Assembly: GCA_963855995.1 (NCBI GenBank) | Contig: OY979722.1 | Span: forward strand, 2,976,001 to 3,040,000 | Source: Muricea muricata | Lineage: Eukaryota > Cnidaria > Anthozoa > Malacalcyonacea > Plexauridae | Direction of reading: 5' to 3' | DNA: 64,000 nt | Shown: positions 10,811 through 23,500 of the stretch, one piece after another | How positions within the stretch are numbered: the stretch's first letter is position 1 | How the letters are laid out: each line of letters starts with the position of its first letter | Made by a program: the position numbers and the translations under genes | Notes under the pieces: model-generated | The model's input: the letters and a program-made list of their open reading frames with translations, nothing else | Told to the model about the DNA's origin: nothing | The model's database searches: none

Positions 10811-11535
10811 GACAAAATGATGATGACTTTGAGAAAAAGTGGAAAATTTACAGTTTCAACCTGCGTCTTGTTTTGAAGCATATTTTGCATTCTCAAGATG
10901 TTTTTTTTTTCGGAATTTGCTTTTTACTTTACTTTTTTAAATTGTCGGCTGGTCATGGTTTTTGAGTCTCTAAAGTCTTGCATGCTTTTTAAAGACCAAG
11001 TCCTGGTCGTTGATCAAGTGGTATTTCATTTATAGGAGTTCGCTTCTCTATCTCTTGATTGCATTACCAAGCATAACACGCCTGGGGATAAAAACGCATC
11101 GATGCTATCTACTCTGTCTGTTGTATTCTCTTTTGGTCATTAATACACTATTCACTCTTTCCCATCCCCACACTTTGGCATTTTATTGGTAAATAACTTC
11201 GAAGCTGCACATTGCAATTGAGCTTTAAGATTCGGTACGCCCAAACCACCTTGTGTTGGTGTTAAAGTCACAAGTTAACATATAGTTCGTCCGAGAGGGG
11301 TTTTTCTTGACCAAAAATTTGTTGCGGAAGAAGTATTTTCACGCGAACGCTTCGTGTTTCCGTATCTTCAAAAGCCTCTGTCAATTGTTCGCATAACGAA
11401 TAAGTAAATTTAGACTTGTACGACTCAACGCGTTTGAGTGAATGCTTAGATCAAAAGTTGAAGATTTGGGTGAAGTTAAAAAAAATCGTCTTAGACAATT
11501 TTTGCCTTATTTTCAAGCCAGAATTTTTACAAACG
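10811..11535. other. Unique spacer between opposed halves of the tRNA-like array
   Basis: No A-box/B-box monomers and no conserved ORF are seen. The left array ends in a diverged monomer near 10,800. The first - strand monomer starts near 11,535 (cactggaccctcattcatgc). A T9 run lies near 10,900. Confidence 0.6.
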
Positions 11536-12892
11536 ATTTTGGTAGGTTTGAACCATGCACGCGCTAATTAATTTATAGCGAGTATACCCTGCACTGGACC
11601 CTCATTCATGCCTGAACAACAGTCCTGGATTATTGACTTTAAGCATTTTTTCTTTATTTCAAGCCAATTTTTTTGCAAATGGCTTCAGCGAAATTTGAAC
11701 CAGAGCAATTGAAACTTTACACTAAAGCCTTTTACACTAAAGTATTTGCCACTGGGCTATACATTCATGCTTGCACTTGAAAAATAAATTATTGACTTTA
11801 AGCATTTTTTCTTTTATTTCAAGCAAAAAATTTTTGCATTTGGCTTCAGGGAGATTTGAACCTGAGCAACTTAAACTTTACACTAAAGTGTTTGCCACTG
11901 GGCTACACATTCATGCTTGGACTTAAACTATAAATTATTGACTTTATTCTTTTTTTCTTTATTTCAAGCAAAAAATTTTTGCAAATGGCTTCAGCGAGAT
12001 TTGAACCAGAACAACTGAAACTTTACACTAAAGCCATTTACACTAAAGTCTTTGCCACTGGGCTACACATTCATGCTGGGACTTGAAATATAAATTATTG
12101 ATTTTATTCTTTTTTCTTTATTTCAAGCCAAATTTTTTTTGCAAATGGCTTCAGCGAAATTTGAACCAGAGCAACTGAAACTTTACACAAAAGCCTTTTA
12201 CACTAAAATCTTTGCCACTGGGCTACACATTCATGCTTGGACTTAAACTATAAATTATTGACTTTATTCTTTTTTTCTTTATTTCAAGCAAAAAATTGTT
12301 GCAAATGGCTTCAGCGAGATTTGAACCAGAACAACTGAAACTTTACACTAAAGCCATTTACACTAAAGTCTTTGCCACTGGACTACACATTCATGCTCGA
12401 ACTTGAAATATAAATTATTGACTTTATTCTTTTTTCTTTATTTCAAGCCAAATTTTTTGCAAAAGGATGCAGCGAGATTTGAACCAGAGTAACTGAAACT
12501 TTACACCAAAGCCTTTGCCACTGCGCTACACATTCATGCATGGAGTTGAAATATAAATTATTGACTTTATTCTTTTTTCTTTATTTCAAGCCAAATTTTT
12601 TCCAAAAGGCTTCAGCGAGATTTGAACAAGAGCAACTGAAACTTTACACTAAAGCCTTTTACACTAAAGTTTTTGCCACTGGGCTACACATTCATGTTTG
12701 AACTTAAAATATAAATTATTGACTTTACTCTTTTTTCTTTACTTCAAACCAAACTTTTTGCAAATGGCTTCAGCGAGATTTGAACCTGAGTAACTGAAAC
12801 TTTACACCAAAGCCTTTGCCACTGGGCTACACATTCATGCTTGGACTAAAAATATAAATAATTGACTTTATTCTTTTTTTCTTTATTTCAAG

Positions 12893-14430
12893 CCAAATTT
12901 TTTGCAAAAGGCTTCAGCGAGATTTGAACCTGAGCAACTGAAATTTTACACCAAAGCCTTTGCCACTGGGCTACACACTCATGCATGGGCTTGAAATATA
13001 AATTATTGACTTTATTCTTTTTTTCTTTATTTCAAGCCAATTTTTTTGCAAAAGGCTTCAGCGAGATTTGAACCTGAGCAACTGAAACTTTACACTAAAT
13101 CCTTTTACACTAAAGTCTTTGCCACTGCGCTACACATTCATGCTTGGACTTGAAATATAAATTACTGACTTTAAGAATTTTTTCCTTATTTCAAGCAAAA
13201 ATTTTTTGCAAATGGCTTCAGCGAGATTTGAACCAGAGCAACTGAAACTTTACACTAAAGCCTTTTACACTAAAGTTTTTGCCACTGGGCTACACATTCA
13301 TGCTTGAACTTGAAATATAAATTATTGACTCGATTCTTTTTTCTTTATTTCAAGCCAAATTTTTTGCAAAAGGCTTCAGCGAGATTTGAACCTGAGCAAC
13401 TGAAATTTTACACCAAAGCCTTTGCCACTGGGCTACACATTCATGCATGGAGTTGAAATATAAATTATTGACTTTATTCTTTTTTCTTTATTTCAAGCCA
13501 ATTTTTTTGCAAAAGGCTTCAGCGAGATTTGAACCTGAGCAACTGAAACTTTACACTAAAGCCTTTTACACTAAAGTCTTTGCCACTGGGCTACACATTC
13601 ATGCTTGGACTTGAAATTTATATTACTGACTTTAAGAATTTTTTCCTTATTTCAAGCAAAAATTTTTTGCAAAAGGCTTCGGCGAGATTTGAACCAGAGC
13701 AACTGAAACTTTACACTAAAGCTGATGTTACACGAGACGATTTGTAACGACGATTTTTAGCGATACGTGTTGTCATTCGCGCAACGCTACTTCGACATCA
13801 CCATGTTACACAGGTCAATTTTTAGCGATTTTTAGCGAATTCACTCGATATCTTGGTTGTTTACGTCCAATGACTTCTAGCATTGCATTCTGGGAAGGCG
13901 TTGGGCAAAAAATCGACGACGAACCTGTTACACGAATCAACTTGCTGAAAATTCGTCATTCTGCGTTGCGAGTTTTTGAAGCTGGATCAAAAACTTGCAA
14001 CGCGTTGCCATATCCGAAAATCGTTTTTCTTGACCTGTTACACGTATCAATTTTTCGCGCATCAGCGTATCGCTAAAAATCATCTCGTGTAACATCAGCT
14101 TAAAGCCTTTTACACTAAAGTCTTTGCCACTGGGCTACACATTCATGCTTGGACTTAAATATAAATTATTGACTTTATTCTTTTTTCTTTATTTCAAGCC
14201 AATTTTTTTGCAAAAGGCTTCAGCGAGATTTGAACCTGAGTAACTGAAACTTTACACCAAAGCCTTTGCCACTGGGCTACACATTCATGCATGGAGTTGA
14301 AATATAAATTATTTACTTTATTCTTTTTTCTTTATTTCAAGTAAAATTTTTTTGCAAATGGCTTCAGCGAGATTTGAACAAGAGCAACTGAAACTTTACA
14401 CTAAAGCCTTTTACACTAAAGTCTTTGCCA
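12893..14430. repeat. Large intra-array duplication, copy 1
   Basis: About 1.54 kb, comprising several monomers plus the inserted MITE, recurs 3,286 bp downstream at 16,179-17,716 with only scattered single-base differences. Sequence outside these limits is different, so this is a recent block duplication and not simple array drift. Confidence 0.8.
13720..14100. mobile_element. 381-bp MITE inserted in the array, copy 1
   Basis: Ends agctgatgttacacgagacg and its inverted complement frame the element. TAA at 13717-13719 and 14101-14103 is the target duplication, and the pre-insertion monomer sequence cactaaagcc can be read across it. Internal repeats of tttttagcgat are seen. A 68-codon ORF inside is a by-product of the sequence and has no family resemblance. 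Confidence 0.9.
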
Positions 14431-16178
14431 CTGGGCTATACATTCATGCTTGCACTTGAAAAATAAATTATTGACTTTAAGCATTTTTTCCCTTATTTAA
14501 GCAAAAAATTTTTGCATTTGGCTTCAGGGAGATTTGAACCTGAGCAACTTAAACTTTACACTAAAGTCTTTGCCACTGGGCTACACATTCATGCTTGGAC
14601 TTGAAAAATAAATTATTGACTTTATTCTTTTTTTCTTTATTTCAAGCAAAAATTTTTTGCAAATGGCTTCAGCGAGATTTGAACCAGAGCAACTGAAACT
14701 TTACACTAAAGCCTTTTACACTAAAGTCTTTGCCACTGGGCTACACATTCATGCTTGAACTTGAAATATAAATTATTGACTTTATTCTTCTTTCTTTATT
14801 TCAAGCAAAAAATTTTTGCAAACGGTTTCAGCGAGATTTGAACCGGAGCAACTGAAACTTTACGCTAAAGCCTTGGCCACTGGGCTAGACATGCATTCAT
14901 GCTTGGGATTGAATTATAAATTATTGACTTTATTCTTTTTTTCCTTATTTCAAGCAAAAAATTTTTGCAAAAGGCTTCAGCGAGATTTGAACCAGAACAA
15001 CTGAAACTTTACACTATAGCCATTTACACTAAAGTCTTTGCCACTGGGCTACACATTCATGCTCGAACTTGAAATATAAATTATTGACTTTATTCTTTTT
15101 TCTTTATTTCAAGCCAAATTTTTTGCAAAAGGATGCAGCGAGATTTGAACCAGAGTAACTGAAACTTTACACTAAAGCCTTTGCCACTGGGCTACACATT
15201 CATGCTTGGACTTGAAATATAAATTATTGACTTTATTCTTTTTTCTTTATTTCAAGCCAAATTTTTTGCAAAAGGCTTCAGCGAGATTTGAACATCAGCA
15301 ACTGAAACTTTACACTAAAGCCTTTTACACTAAAGTCTTTGCCACTGGGCTACACATTCATGTTTGAACTTAAAATATAAATTATTGACTTTACTCTTTT
15401 TCCTTTATTTCAAGCCAAACTTTTTGCAAATGGCTTCAGCGAGATTTGAACCTGAGCAACTGAAACTTTACACCAAAGCCTTTGCCACTGAGCTACACAT
15501 TCATGCATGGACTTAAAATATAAATTATTGACTTTATTCTTTTTTTTTTATTTCAAGTAAAAATTTTTTGCAAATGGCTTCAGCGAGATTTGAACCAGAG
15601 CAACTGTAACTTCACACTAAAGCCTTTTACACTAAAGTCTTTGCCACTGCGCTACACATTCATGTTTGAACTTGAAATATAAATTATTGACTTTTTTCTT
15701 TTTTCTTTATTTCAAGCCAAATTTTTTGCAAAACGCTTCAGCGAGATTTGAACCTGAGTAACTGAAACTTTACACCAAAGCCTTTGCCACTGGGCTACAC
15801 ATTCATGCATGGGCTTGAAATATAAATTATTGACTTTATTCTTTTTTTCTTTATTTCAAGCCAATTTTTTTGCAAAAGGCTTCAGCGAGATTTGAACCTG
15901 AGCAACTGAAACTTTACACTAAAGCCTTTTACACTAAAGTCTTTGCCACTGGGCTACACATTCATGCTTGGACTTGAAATATAAATTACTGACTTTAAGC
16001 ATTTTTTCCTTATTTCAAGCAAAAATTTTTTGCAAATGGCTTCAGCGAGATTTGAACCAGAGCAACTGAAACTTTACACTAAAGCCTTTTACACTAAAGC
16101 CTTTACCACTGGGCTACACATTCATGCTTGAACTTGAAATATAAATTATTGACTCGATTCTTTTTTCTTTATTTCAAG

Positions 16179-17716
16179 CCAAATTTTTTGCAAAAGGCTT
16201 CAGCGAGATTTGAACCTGAGCAACTGAAATTTTACACCAAAGCCTTTGCCACTGGGCTACACACTCATGCATGGGCTTGAAATATAAATTATTGACTTTA
16301 TTCTTTTTTTCTTTATTTCAAGCCAATTTTTTTGCAAAAGGCTTCAGCGAGATTTGAACCTGAGCAACTGAAACTTTACACTAAATCCTTTTACACTAAA
16401 GTCTTTGCCACTGCGCTACACATTCATGCTTGGACTTGAAATATAAATTACTGACTTTAAGAATTTTTTCCTTATTTCAAGCAAAAATTTTTTGCAAATG
16501 GCTTCAGCGAGATTTGAACCAGAGCAACTGAAACTTTACACTAAAGCCTTTTACACTAAAGTTTTTGCCACTGGGCTACACATTCATGCTTGAACTTGAA
16601 ATATAAATTATTGACTCGATTCTTTTTTCTTTATTTCAAGCCAAATTTTTTGCAAAAGGCTTCAGCGAGATTTGAACCTGAGCAACTGAAATTTTACACC
16701 AAAGCCTTTGCCACTGGGCTACACATTCATGCATGGAGTTGAAATATAAATTATTGACTTTATTCTTTTTTCTTTATTTCAAGCCAATTTTTTTGCAAAA
16801 GGCTTCAGCGAGATTTGAACCTGAGCAACTGAAACTTTACACTAAAGCCTTTTACACTAAAGTCTTTGCCACTGGGCTACACATTCATGCTTGGACTTGA
16901 AATTTATATTACTGACTTTAAGAATTTTTTCCTTATTTCAAGCAAAAATTTTTTGCAAAAGGCTTCGGCGAGATTTGAACCAGAGCAACTGAAACTTTAC
17001 ACTAAAGCTGATGTTACACGAGACGATTTGTAACGACGATTTTTAGCGATACGTGTTGTCATTCGCGCAACGCTACTTCGACATCACCATGTTACACAGG
17101 TCAATTTTTAGCGATTTTTAGCGAATTCACTCGATATCTTGGTTGTTTACGTCCAATGACTTCTAGCATTGCATTCTGGGAAGGCGTTGGGCAAAAAATC
17201 GACGACGAACCTGTTACACGAATCAACTTGCTGAAAATTCGTCATTCTGCGTTGCGAGTTTTTGAAGCTGGATCAAAAACTTGCAACGCGTTGCCATATC
17301 CGAAAATCGTTTTTCTTGACCTGTTACACGTATCAATTTTTCGCGCATCAGCGTATCGCTAAAAATCGTCTCGTGTAACATCAGCTTAAAGCCTTTTACA
17401 CTAATGTCTTTGCCACTGGGCTACACATTCATGCTTGGACTTAAATATAAATTATTGACTTTATTCTTTTTTCTTTATTTCAAGCCAATTTTTTTGCAAA
17501 AGGCTTCAGCGAGATTTGAACCTGAGTAACTGAAACTTTACACCAAAGCCTTTGCCACTGGGCTACACATTCATGCATGGAGTTGAAATATAAATTATTG
17601 ACTTTATTCTTTTTTCTTTATTTCAAGTAAAATTTTTTTGCAAATGGCTTCAGCGAGATTTGAACAAGAGCAACTGAAACTTTGCACTAAAGCCTTTTAC
17701 ACTAAAGCCTTTGCCA
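16179..17716. repeat. Large intra-array duplication, copy 2
   Basis: This is the partner of 12,893-14,430 at an offset of 3,286. It includes the second copy of the 381-bp MITE and the same monomer variants, for example the rare cactgcgctaca A-box variant. Confidence 0.8.
17006..17386. mobile_element. 381-bp MITE inserted in the array, copy 2
   Basis: It is almost identical to 13,720-14,100, with the right end differing by one base (atcgtctcg against atcatctcg). It has the same monomer context and TAA flanks. It arose by the 3,286-bp-offset block duplication and not by a second transposition. Confidence 0.9.
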
Positions 17717-17824
17717 CTGGGCTACACATTCATGCTTGAACTTGAAATATAAATTATTGACTCGATTCTTTTTTCTTTATTTCAAGCCAAATTTTTTGCA
17801 AAAGGCTTCAGCGAGATTTGAACC

Positions 17825-18310
17825 AGAGCAACTGAAACTTTACACTAAAGCCTTTTACACTAAAGTCTTTGCCACTGGGATACACATTCATGCTTGGACT
17901 TGAAATATAAATTACTGACTTTAAGAATTTTTTCCTTATTTCAAGCAAAAATTTTTTGCAAATGGCTTCAGCGAGATTTGAACCAGAGCAACTGAAACTT
18001 TACACTAAAGCCTTTTACACTAAAGCCTTTGCCACTGGGCTACACATTCATGCTTGAACTTGAAATATAAATTATTGACTCGATTCTTTTTTCTTTATTT
18101 CAAGCCAAATTTTTTGCAAAAGGCTTCAGCGAGATTTGAACCAGAGCAACTGAAACTTTACACTAAAGCCTTTTACACTAAAGTATTTGCCACTGGGCTA
18201 TACATTCATGCTTGCACTTGAAAAATAAATTATTGACTTTAAGCATTTTTTCTTTTATTTCAAGCAAAAAATTTTTGCATTTGGCTTCAGGGAGATTTGA
18301 ACCTGAGCAA
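17825..18310. repeat. Smaller intra-array duplication (offset 1,690)
   Basis: The same three-monomer order, including the rare cactgggatacaca variant and the gcactgggctatacattc variant, recurs at 19,515-20,000. This is a second, independent block duplication in the core. Confidence 0.65.
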
Positions 18311-20938
18311 CTGAAACTTTACACTAAAGCCTTTTACACTAAAGTCTTTGCCACTGGGCTACACATTCATGCTTGGACTTACATATAAATTATTGACTTT
18401 ATTCTTTTTTTCTTTATTTCAAGTAAAAATTTTTTGCAAAAGGCTTCAACGAGATTTGAACCTGAGCAACTGAAACTTTACACCAAAGCCTTTGTCACTG
18501 GGCTACACATTCATGCATGGGCTTGAAATATAAATTATTGACTTTATTCTTTTTTCTTTATTTCAAGCCAAATTTTTTGCAAAAGGCTTCAGCGAGATTT
18601 GAACCTGAGTAACTGAAACTTTACACCAAAGCCTTTGCCACTGGGCTACACATTCATGCATGGAGTTTAAATATAAATTATTGACTTTATTCTTTTTTCT
18701 TTATTTCAAGTAAAATTTTTTTGCCAATGGCTTCAGCGAGATTTGAACAAGAGCAACTGAAACTTTACACTAAAGCCTTTTACACTAAAGTCTTTGCCAC
18801 TGGGCTACACAATCATGTTTGAACTTAAAATATAAATTATTGACTTTATTCTTTTTTTCTTTATTTCAAGTAAAAATTTTTTGCAAAAGGCTTCAGCGAG
18901 ATTTGAACCTGAGCAACTGAAACTTTACACCAAAGCCTTTGCCACTGGGCTACACATTCATGCATGGGCTTGAAATATAAATTATTGACTTTATTCTTTT
19001 TTTCTTTATTTAAAGCCAATTTTTTTGCAAATGGCTTCAGCGAGATTTGAACCTGAGCAACTGAAACTTTACACTAAAACCTTTTACACTAAAGTCTTTG
19101 CCACTGGGTTACACATTCATGCTTGGACTTAAATATAAATTATTGACTTTATTCTTTTTTCTTTATTTCAAGCCAAATTTTTTCCAAAAGGCTTCAGCGA
19201 GATTTGAACCAGAGCAACTGAAACTTTACACTAAAGCCTTTTACACTAAAGTATTTGCCACTGGGCTATACATTCATGTTTGAACTTAAAATATAAATTA
19301 TTGACTTTATTCTTTTTTTCTTTATTTCAAGTAAAAATTTTTTGCAAAAGGCTTCAGCGAGATTTGAACCTGAGCAACTGAAACTTTACACCAAAGCCTT
19401 TGCCACTGGGCTACACATTCATGCATGGGCTTGAAATATAAATTATTGATTTTATTCTTTTTTTCTTTATTTCAAGCCAATTTTTTTGCAAAAGGCTTCA
19501 GCGAGATTTGAACCTGAGCAACTGAAACTTTACACTAAAGCCTTTTACACTAAAGTCTTTGCCACTGGGATACACATTGATGCTTGGACTTGAAATATAA
19601 ATTACTGACTTTAAGAAGTTTTTCCTTATTTCAAGCAAAAATTTTTTGCAAATGGCTTCAGCGAGATTTGAACCAGAGCAACTGAAACTTTACACTAAAG
19701 CCTTTTACACTAAAGCCTTTGCCACTGGGCTACACATTCATGCTTGAACTTGAAATATAAATTATTGACTCGATTCTTTTTTCTTTATTTCAAGCCAAAT
19801 TTTTTGCAAAAGGCTTCAGCGAGATTTGAACCAGAGCAACTGAAACTTTACACTAAAGCCTTTTACACTAAAGTATTTGCCACTGGGCTATACATTCATG
19901 CTTGCACTTGAAAAATAAATTATTGACTTTAAGCATTTTTTCTTTTATTTCAAGCAAAAAATTTTTGCATTTGGCTTCAGGGAGATTTGAACCTGAGCAA
20001 CTTAAACTTTACACTAAAGTGTTTGCCACTGGGCTACACATTCATGCTTGGACTTGAAAAATAATATATGGACTTTATTCTTTTTTTCTTTATTTCAAGC
20101 AAAAATTTTTTGCAAATGGCTTCAGCGAGATCTGAACCAGAGCAACTGAAACTTTACACTAAAGCCTTTTACACTAAAGTCTTTGCCACTGGGCTACACA
20201 TTCATGCTTGAACTTGAAATATAAATTATTGACTTTATTCTTTTTTCTTTATTTCAAGCCAATTTTTTTGCAAAAAGCTTCAGCGAGATTTGAGCCAGAG
20301 CAACAGAAACTTTACACTAAAGTCTTTGCCACTGGGCTACACATTCATGCTTGAACTTGATATATAAATTATTGACTTTATTCTTTTTTCTTTATTTCAA
20401 GCCAAATGTTTTGCAAACGGCTTCAGTGAGATTTGAACCAGAGCAACGGAAACTTTACACTGAAGCCTTTGCCACTGGGCTGCACATTTATGCTTGGACT
20501 TAAACTATAAATTATTGGCTTTATTCTTTTTTTCTTTATTTCAAGCAAAAAATTTTTGCAAATGGCTTCAGCGAGATTTGAACCAGAACAACTGAAACTT
20601 TACACTAAAGCCTTTTACACTAATGTCTTTGCCACTAGGCTACACATTCATGCTTAAACTTGAAATATAAATTGTTGACTTTACCCTTTTTCCTTTATTT
20701 CAAGCCAAATTTTTTGCAAATGGCTCCAGCAAGATTTGAACCAGAACAACTGAAACTTTACACTAAAGTCTTTGCCACTGGGCTACACATTCATGCTTGA
20801 ACTGGAAATATAAATTATTGACTTTACTCTTTTTTCTTTATTTCAAGCCAAATTTTTTGCAAAAGACTTCAGCGAGATTTGAACCCGAGCAACTGAAACT
20901 TTACACTAGAGCCTTAGTCATACTGGACCACTCATTCA

Positions 20939-23500
20939 CTAAAGTCAATAATTTACATCGCTTACTCGAACATGAACAAGTGGTCCGGTGGTAAAATCAT
21001 TGTTGGGAATCAGCAGTTAGTCTGGTTCAAAACTCGCTGATGTCTTTTTCAAAAAATTTTGGATAAAATGAAGAAAAAATTGGCTAAAGTCAATAATTTA
21101 CATCACTCGCTCAAGCCTAAACAAGTGGTCTTGTGGTAAAATCAATGTTGGGAATCAGCAGTTCTACACTTTGGTTCAAATCTCGCTGAGTTCTTTTTCA
21201 AAAAATTTTGCATAAAATGAAGAAAAAATTGGGTAAAGTCAATAATTTACATCACTTGCTAAAACATGAGCAAGTGGTCTGGTGGTAAAATCATTGTTAT
21301 GAAGTAGCACTTCTACACTCTGGTTCAAATCTCGTTGATGTCTTCTTCAAAAAATTTTGCATAAAATGAAGAAAAAATTGGTTAAAGTCAATAATTTACA
21401 CCACTTGCTCAAGTATGAACAAGTGGTCTGGTGGTAAGATCATTGTCATGAATTAGCAGTTCTACACTCTGGTTCAAATCTCCCTGATGTCTTTTTCAAA
21501 AAATTTTGCATAAAATGAAGAAAAAATTGGTTAAAGTCAATAATTTACATCACTTGCTCAAGTATGAACAAGTGGTCTGGTGGTAAGATCATTGTCATGA
21601 ATTAGCAGTTCTACACTCTGGTTCAAATCTCCCTGATGTCTTTTTCAAAAAATTTTGCATAAAATGAAGAAAAAATTGGTTAAAGTCAATAATTTACATC
21701 ACTTGCTCAAGTATGAACGAGTGGTCTGGTGGTAAAATCATTGTTATGAATTAGCACTTCTACACTCTGGTTCAAATCTCCCTGATTTCTTTTTCAAAAA
21801 ATTTTGCATAAAATGAAGAAAAAATTGGCTAAAGTCAATAATTTACATCACTTTCTCAAGTATGAACAAGTGGTCTGGTGGTTAAATCATTGTTGGGACT
21901 CAGCAGTTCTACACTCTGGTTCAAATCTCGCTGATGTCTTTTTCAAAAAATTTTGCATAAAATGAAGAAAAAATTGGGTAAAGTCAATAATTTACATCGT
22001 TTATTCAAGCATGAACAAGTGGTCTGGTGATAAAATCATTGTTATGAATTAGCACTTCTACGCTCTGGTTCAAATCTCCTTGATGTCTTCTTCAAAAAAT
22101 TTTGCATAAAATGAAGAAAAAAATTGGTTAAAGTCAATAATTTACATCTCTTGCTCAAGTATGAACAAGTGGTCTGGTGGTAAAATCATTGTCATGAATT
22201 AGCAGTTCTACACTCTGGTTCAAATCTCCCTGATGTCTTTTTCAAAAAATTTTGCATAAAATGAAGAAAAAATTGGCTAAAGTCAATAATTTACAGCACT
22301 TGCTCAAGTATGAACAAGTGGTCTGGTGGTTAAATCATTGTTGGGAATCAGCAGTTGTACACTCTGGTTCAAATCACGCAGATGTCTTTTTCAAAAAATT
22401 TTGCATAAAATGAAGAAAAAATTGGGTAAAGTCAATAATTTACATCACTTATTCAAGCATGAACAAGTGGTCTGGTGGTTAAATCATTGTTGGGAATCAG
22501 CAGTTCTACACTCTGGTTCAAATCACGCAGATGCCTTTTTCAAAAAATTTTGCATAAAATGAAGGAAAAAATTGGTTAAAGTCAATAATTTACATCTCTT
22601 GCTCATGTATGAACAAGTGGTCTGGTGGTAAAATCATTGTCATGAATTAGCAGTTCTACACTCTGGTTCAAATCTCCCTGATGTCTTTTTCAAAAAATTT
22701 TGCATAAAATGAAGAAAAAATTGGCTAAAGTCAATAATTTACAGCACTTGCTCAAGTATGAACAAGTGGTCTGGTGGTTAAATCATTGTTGGGAATCAGC
22801 AGTTCTACACTCTGGTTCAAATCACGCAGATGTCTTTTTCAAAAAATTTTGCATAAAATGAAGAAAAAATTGGGTAAAGTCAATAATTTACATCACTTAT
22901 TCAAGCATGAACAAGTGGTCTGGTGGTTAAATCATTGTTGGGAATCAGCAGTTCTACACTCTGGTTCAAATCACGCAGATGCCTTTTTCAAAAAATTTTG
23001 CATAAAATGAAGAAAAAATTGGGTAAAGTCAATAATTTACATCACTTATTCAAGCATAAACAAGTGGTCTGGTGGTTAAATCATTGTTGAGAATCAGCAG
23101 TTCTACACTCTGGTTCAAATCTCACTGATGTCTTTTGCAAAAAATTTTTGGGTAAAATAAAAACAAAGCATTGGTTAAAGTCGATAATTTATACCCCGTG
23201 CACAAGCATGAATGAGTGGTCGAGTGTTAAAAGCATTGGTTAGATTTAGCAAATAGTCTGGTTCAAATCTTGCAAAAATTGTGGTTTAAAATAAAGAAAA
23301 AAAATTAAAGTCAATCGTTTATATGTCAAGTCCATGCATGAATGAGTGGTCCATTTACAAAGGCGTTTGTGTGAATTTTCAGTTGCTCTGATTTAAATCT
23401 CACCGAAATCTTTTGCAAACATTTTGGCTTAAAATAAAGAAAAAAGAAAGAAAAAAGGTTAAAGTCAACCATTTGCATCTCAAGTCCAAGCATGAATGCA
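20939..23500 (+). repeat. tRNA-derived tandem array, right + strand flank (about 17 monomers)
   Basis: The 149-bp monomers are very regular between 21,090 and 23,130. Each has A-box-like aagtggtctggtggtaaaat, B-box-like ctggttcaaatctc, then gatgtcttttt (T5) and an A-rich spacer ending in gttaaagtcaataatttaca. A three-monomer higher-order unit of 448 bp repeats (22,326 against 22,774). The orientation is opposite to the core, and the switch lies at about 20,938. The last units (23,150-23,500) are diverged. Confidence 0.85.

Larger units (their letters stand above)
11536..20938 (-). repeat. tRNA-derived tandem array, - strand core (about 60 monomers)
   Basis: On the - strand each monomer reads: A-box-like gtagcccagtggcaaag, a ctttagtgtaaa segment (single or doubled), B-box-like tggttcaaatctcgctgaag, a T-run in many copies, then an A/T-rich spacer. 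Monomers fall into two lengths, about 145 and 162 bp. The longer class carries a 17-bp internal duplication between the boxes. The boxes are the best conserved parts and the spacers vary. No true tRNA cloverleaf or anticodon is visible. Two 381-bp MITE copies interrupt the array. Confidence 0.85.

Noticed and set aside
13870-14076. 68-codon ORF repeated identically at 17,156
   Set aside because: It lies wholly inside the 381-bp MITE. Its identity in both copies comes from block duplication, not from protein-level selection.
22326-23010. Repeated 78-codon ORFs in the right array
   Set aside because: They arise from the 149-bp monomer happening to lack stops over three units in one frame. Other monomers break the frame.
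11536-23500. Possibility that the array is a CRISPR or a normal tRNA cluster
   Set aside because: Spacers are repeated and not unique, the host is eukaryotic, and monomers lack an anticodon arm and acceptor pairing.
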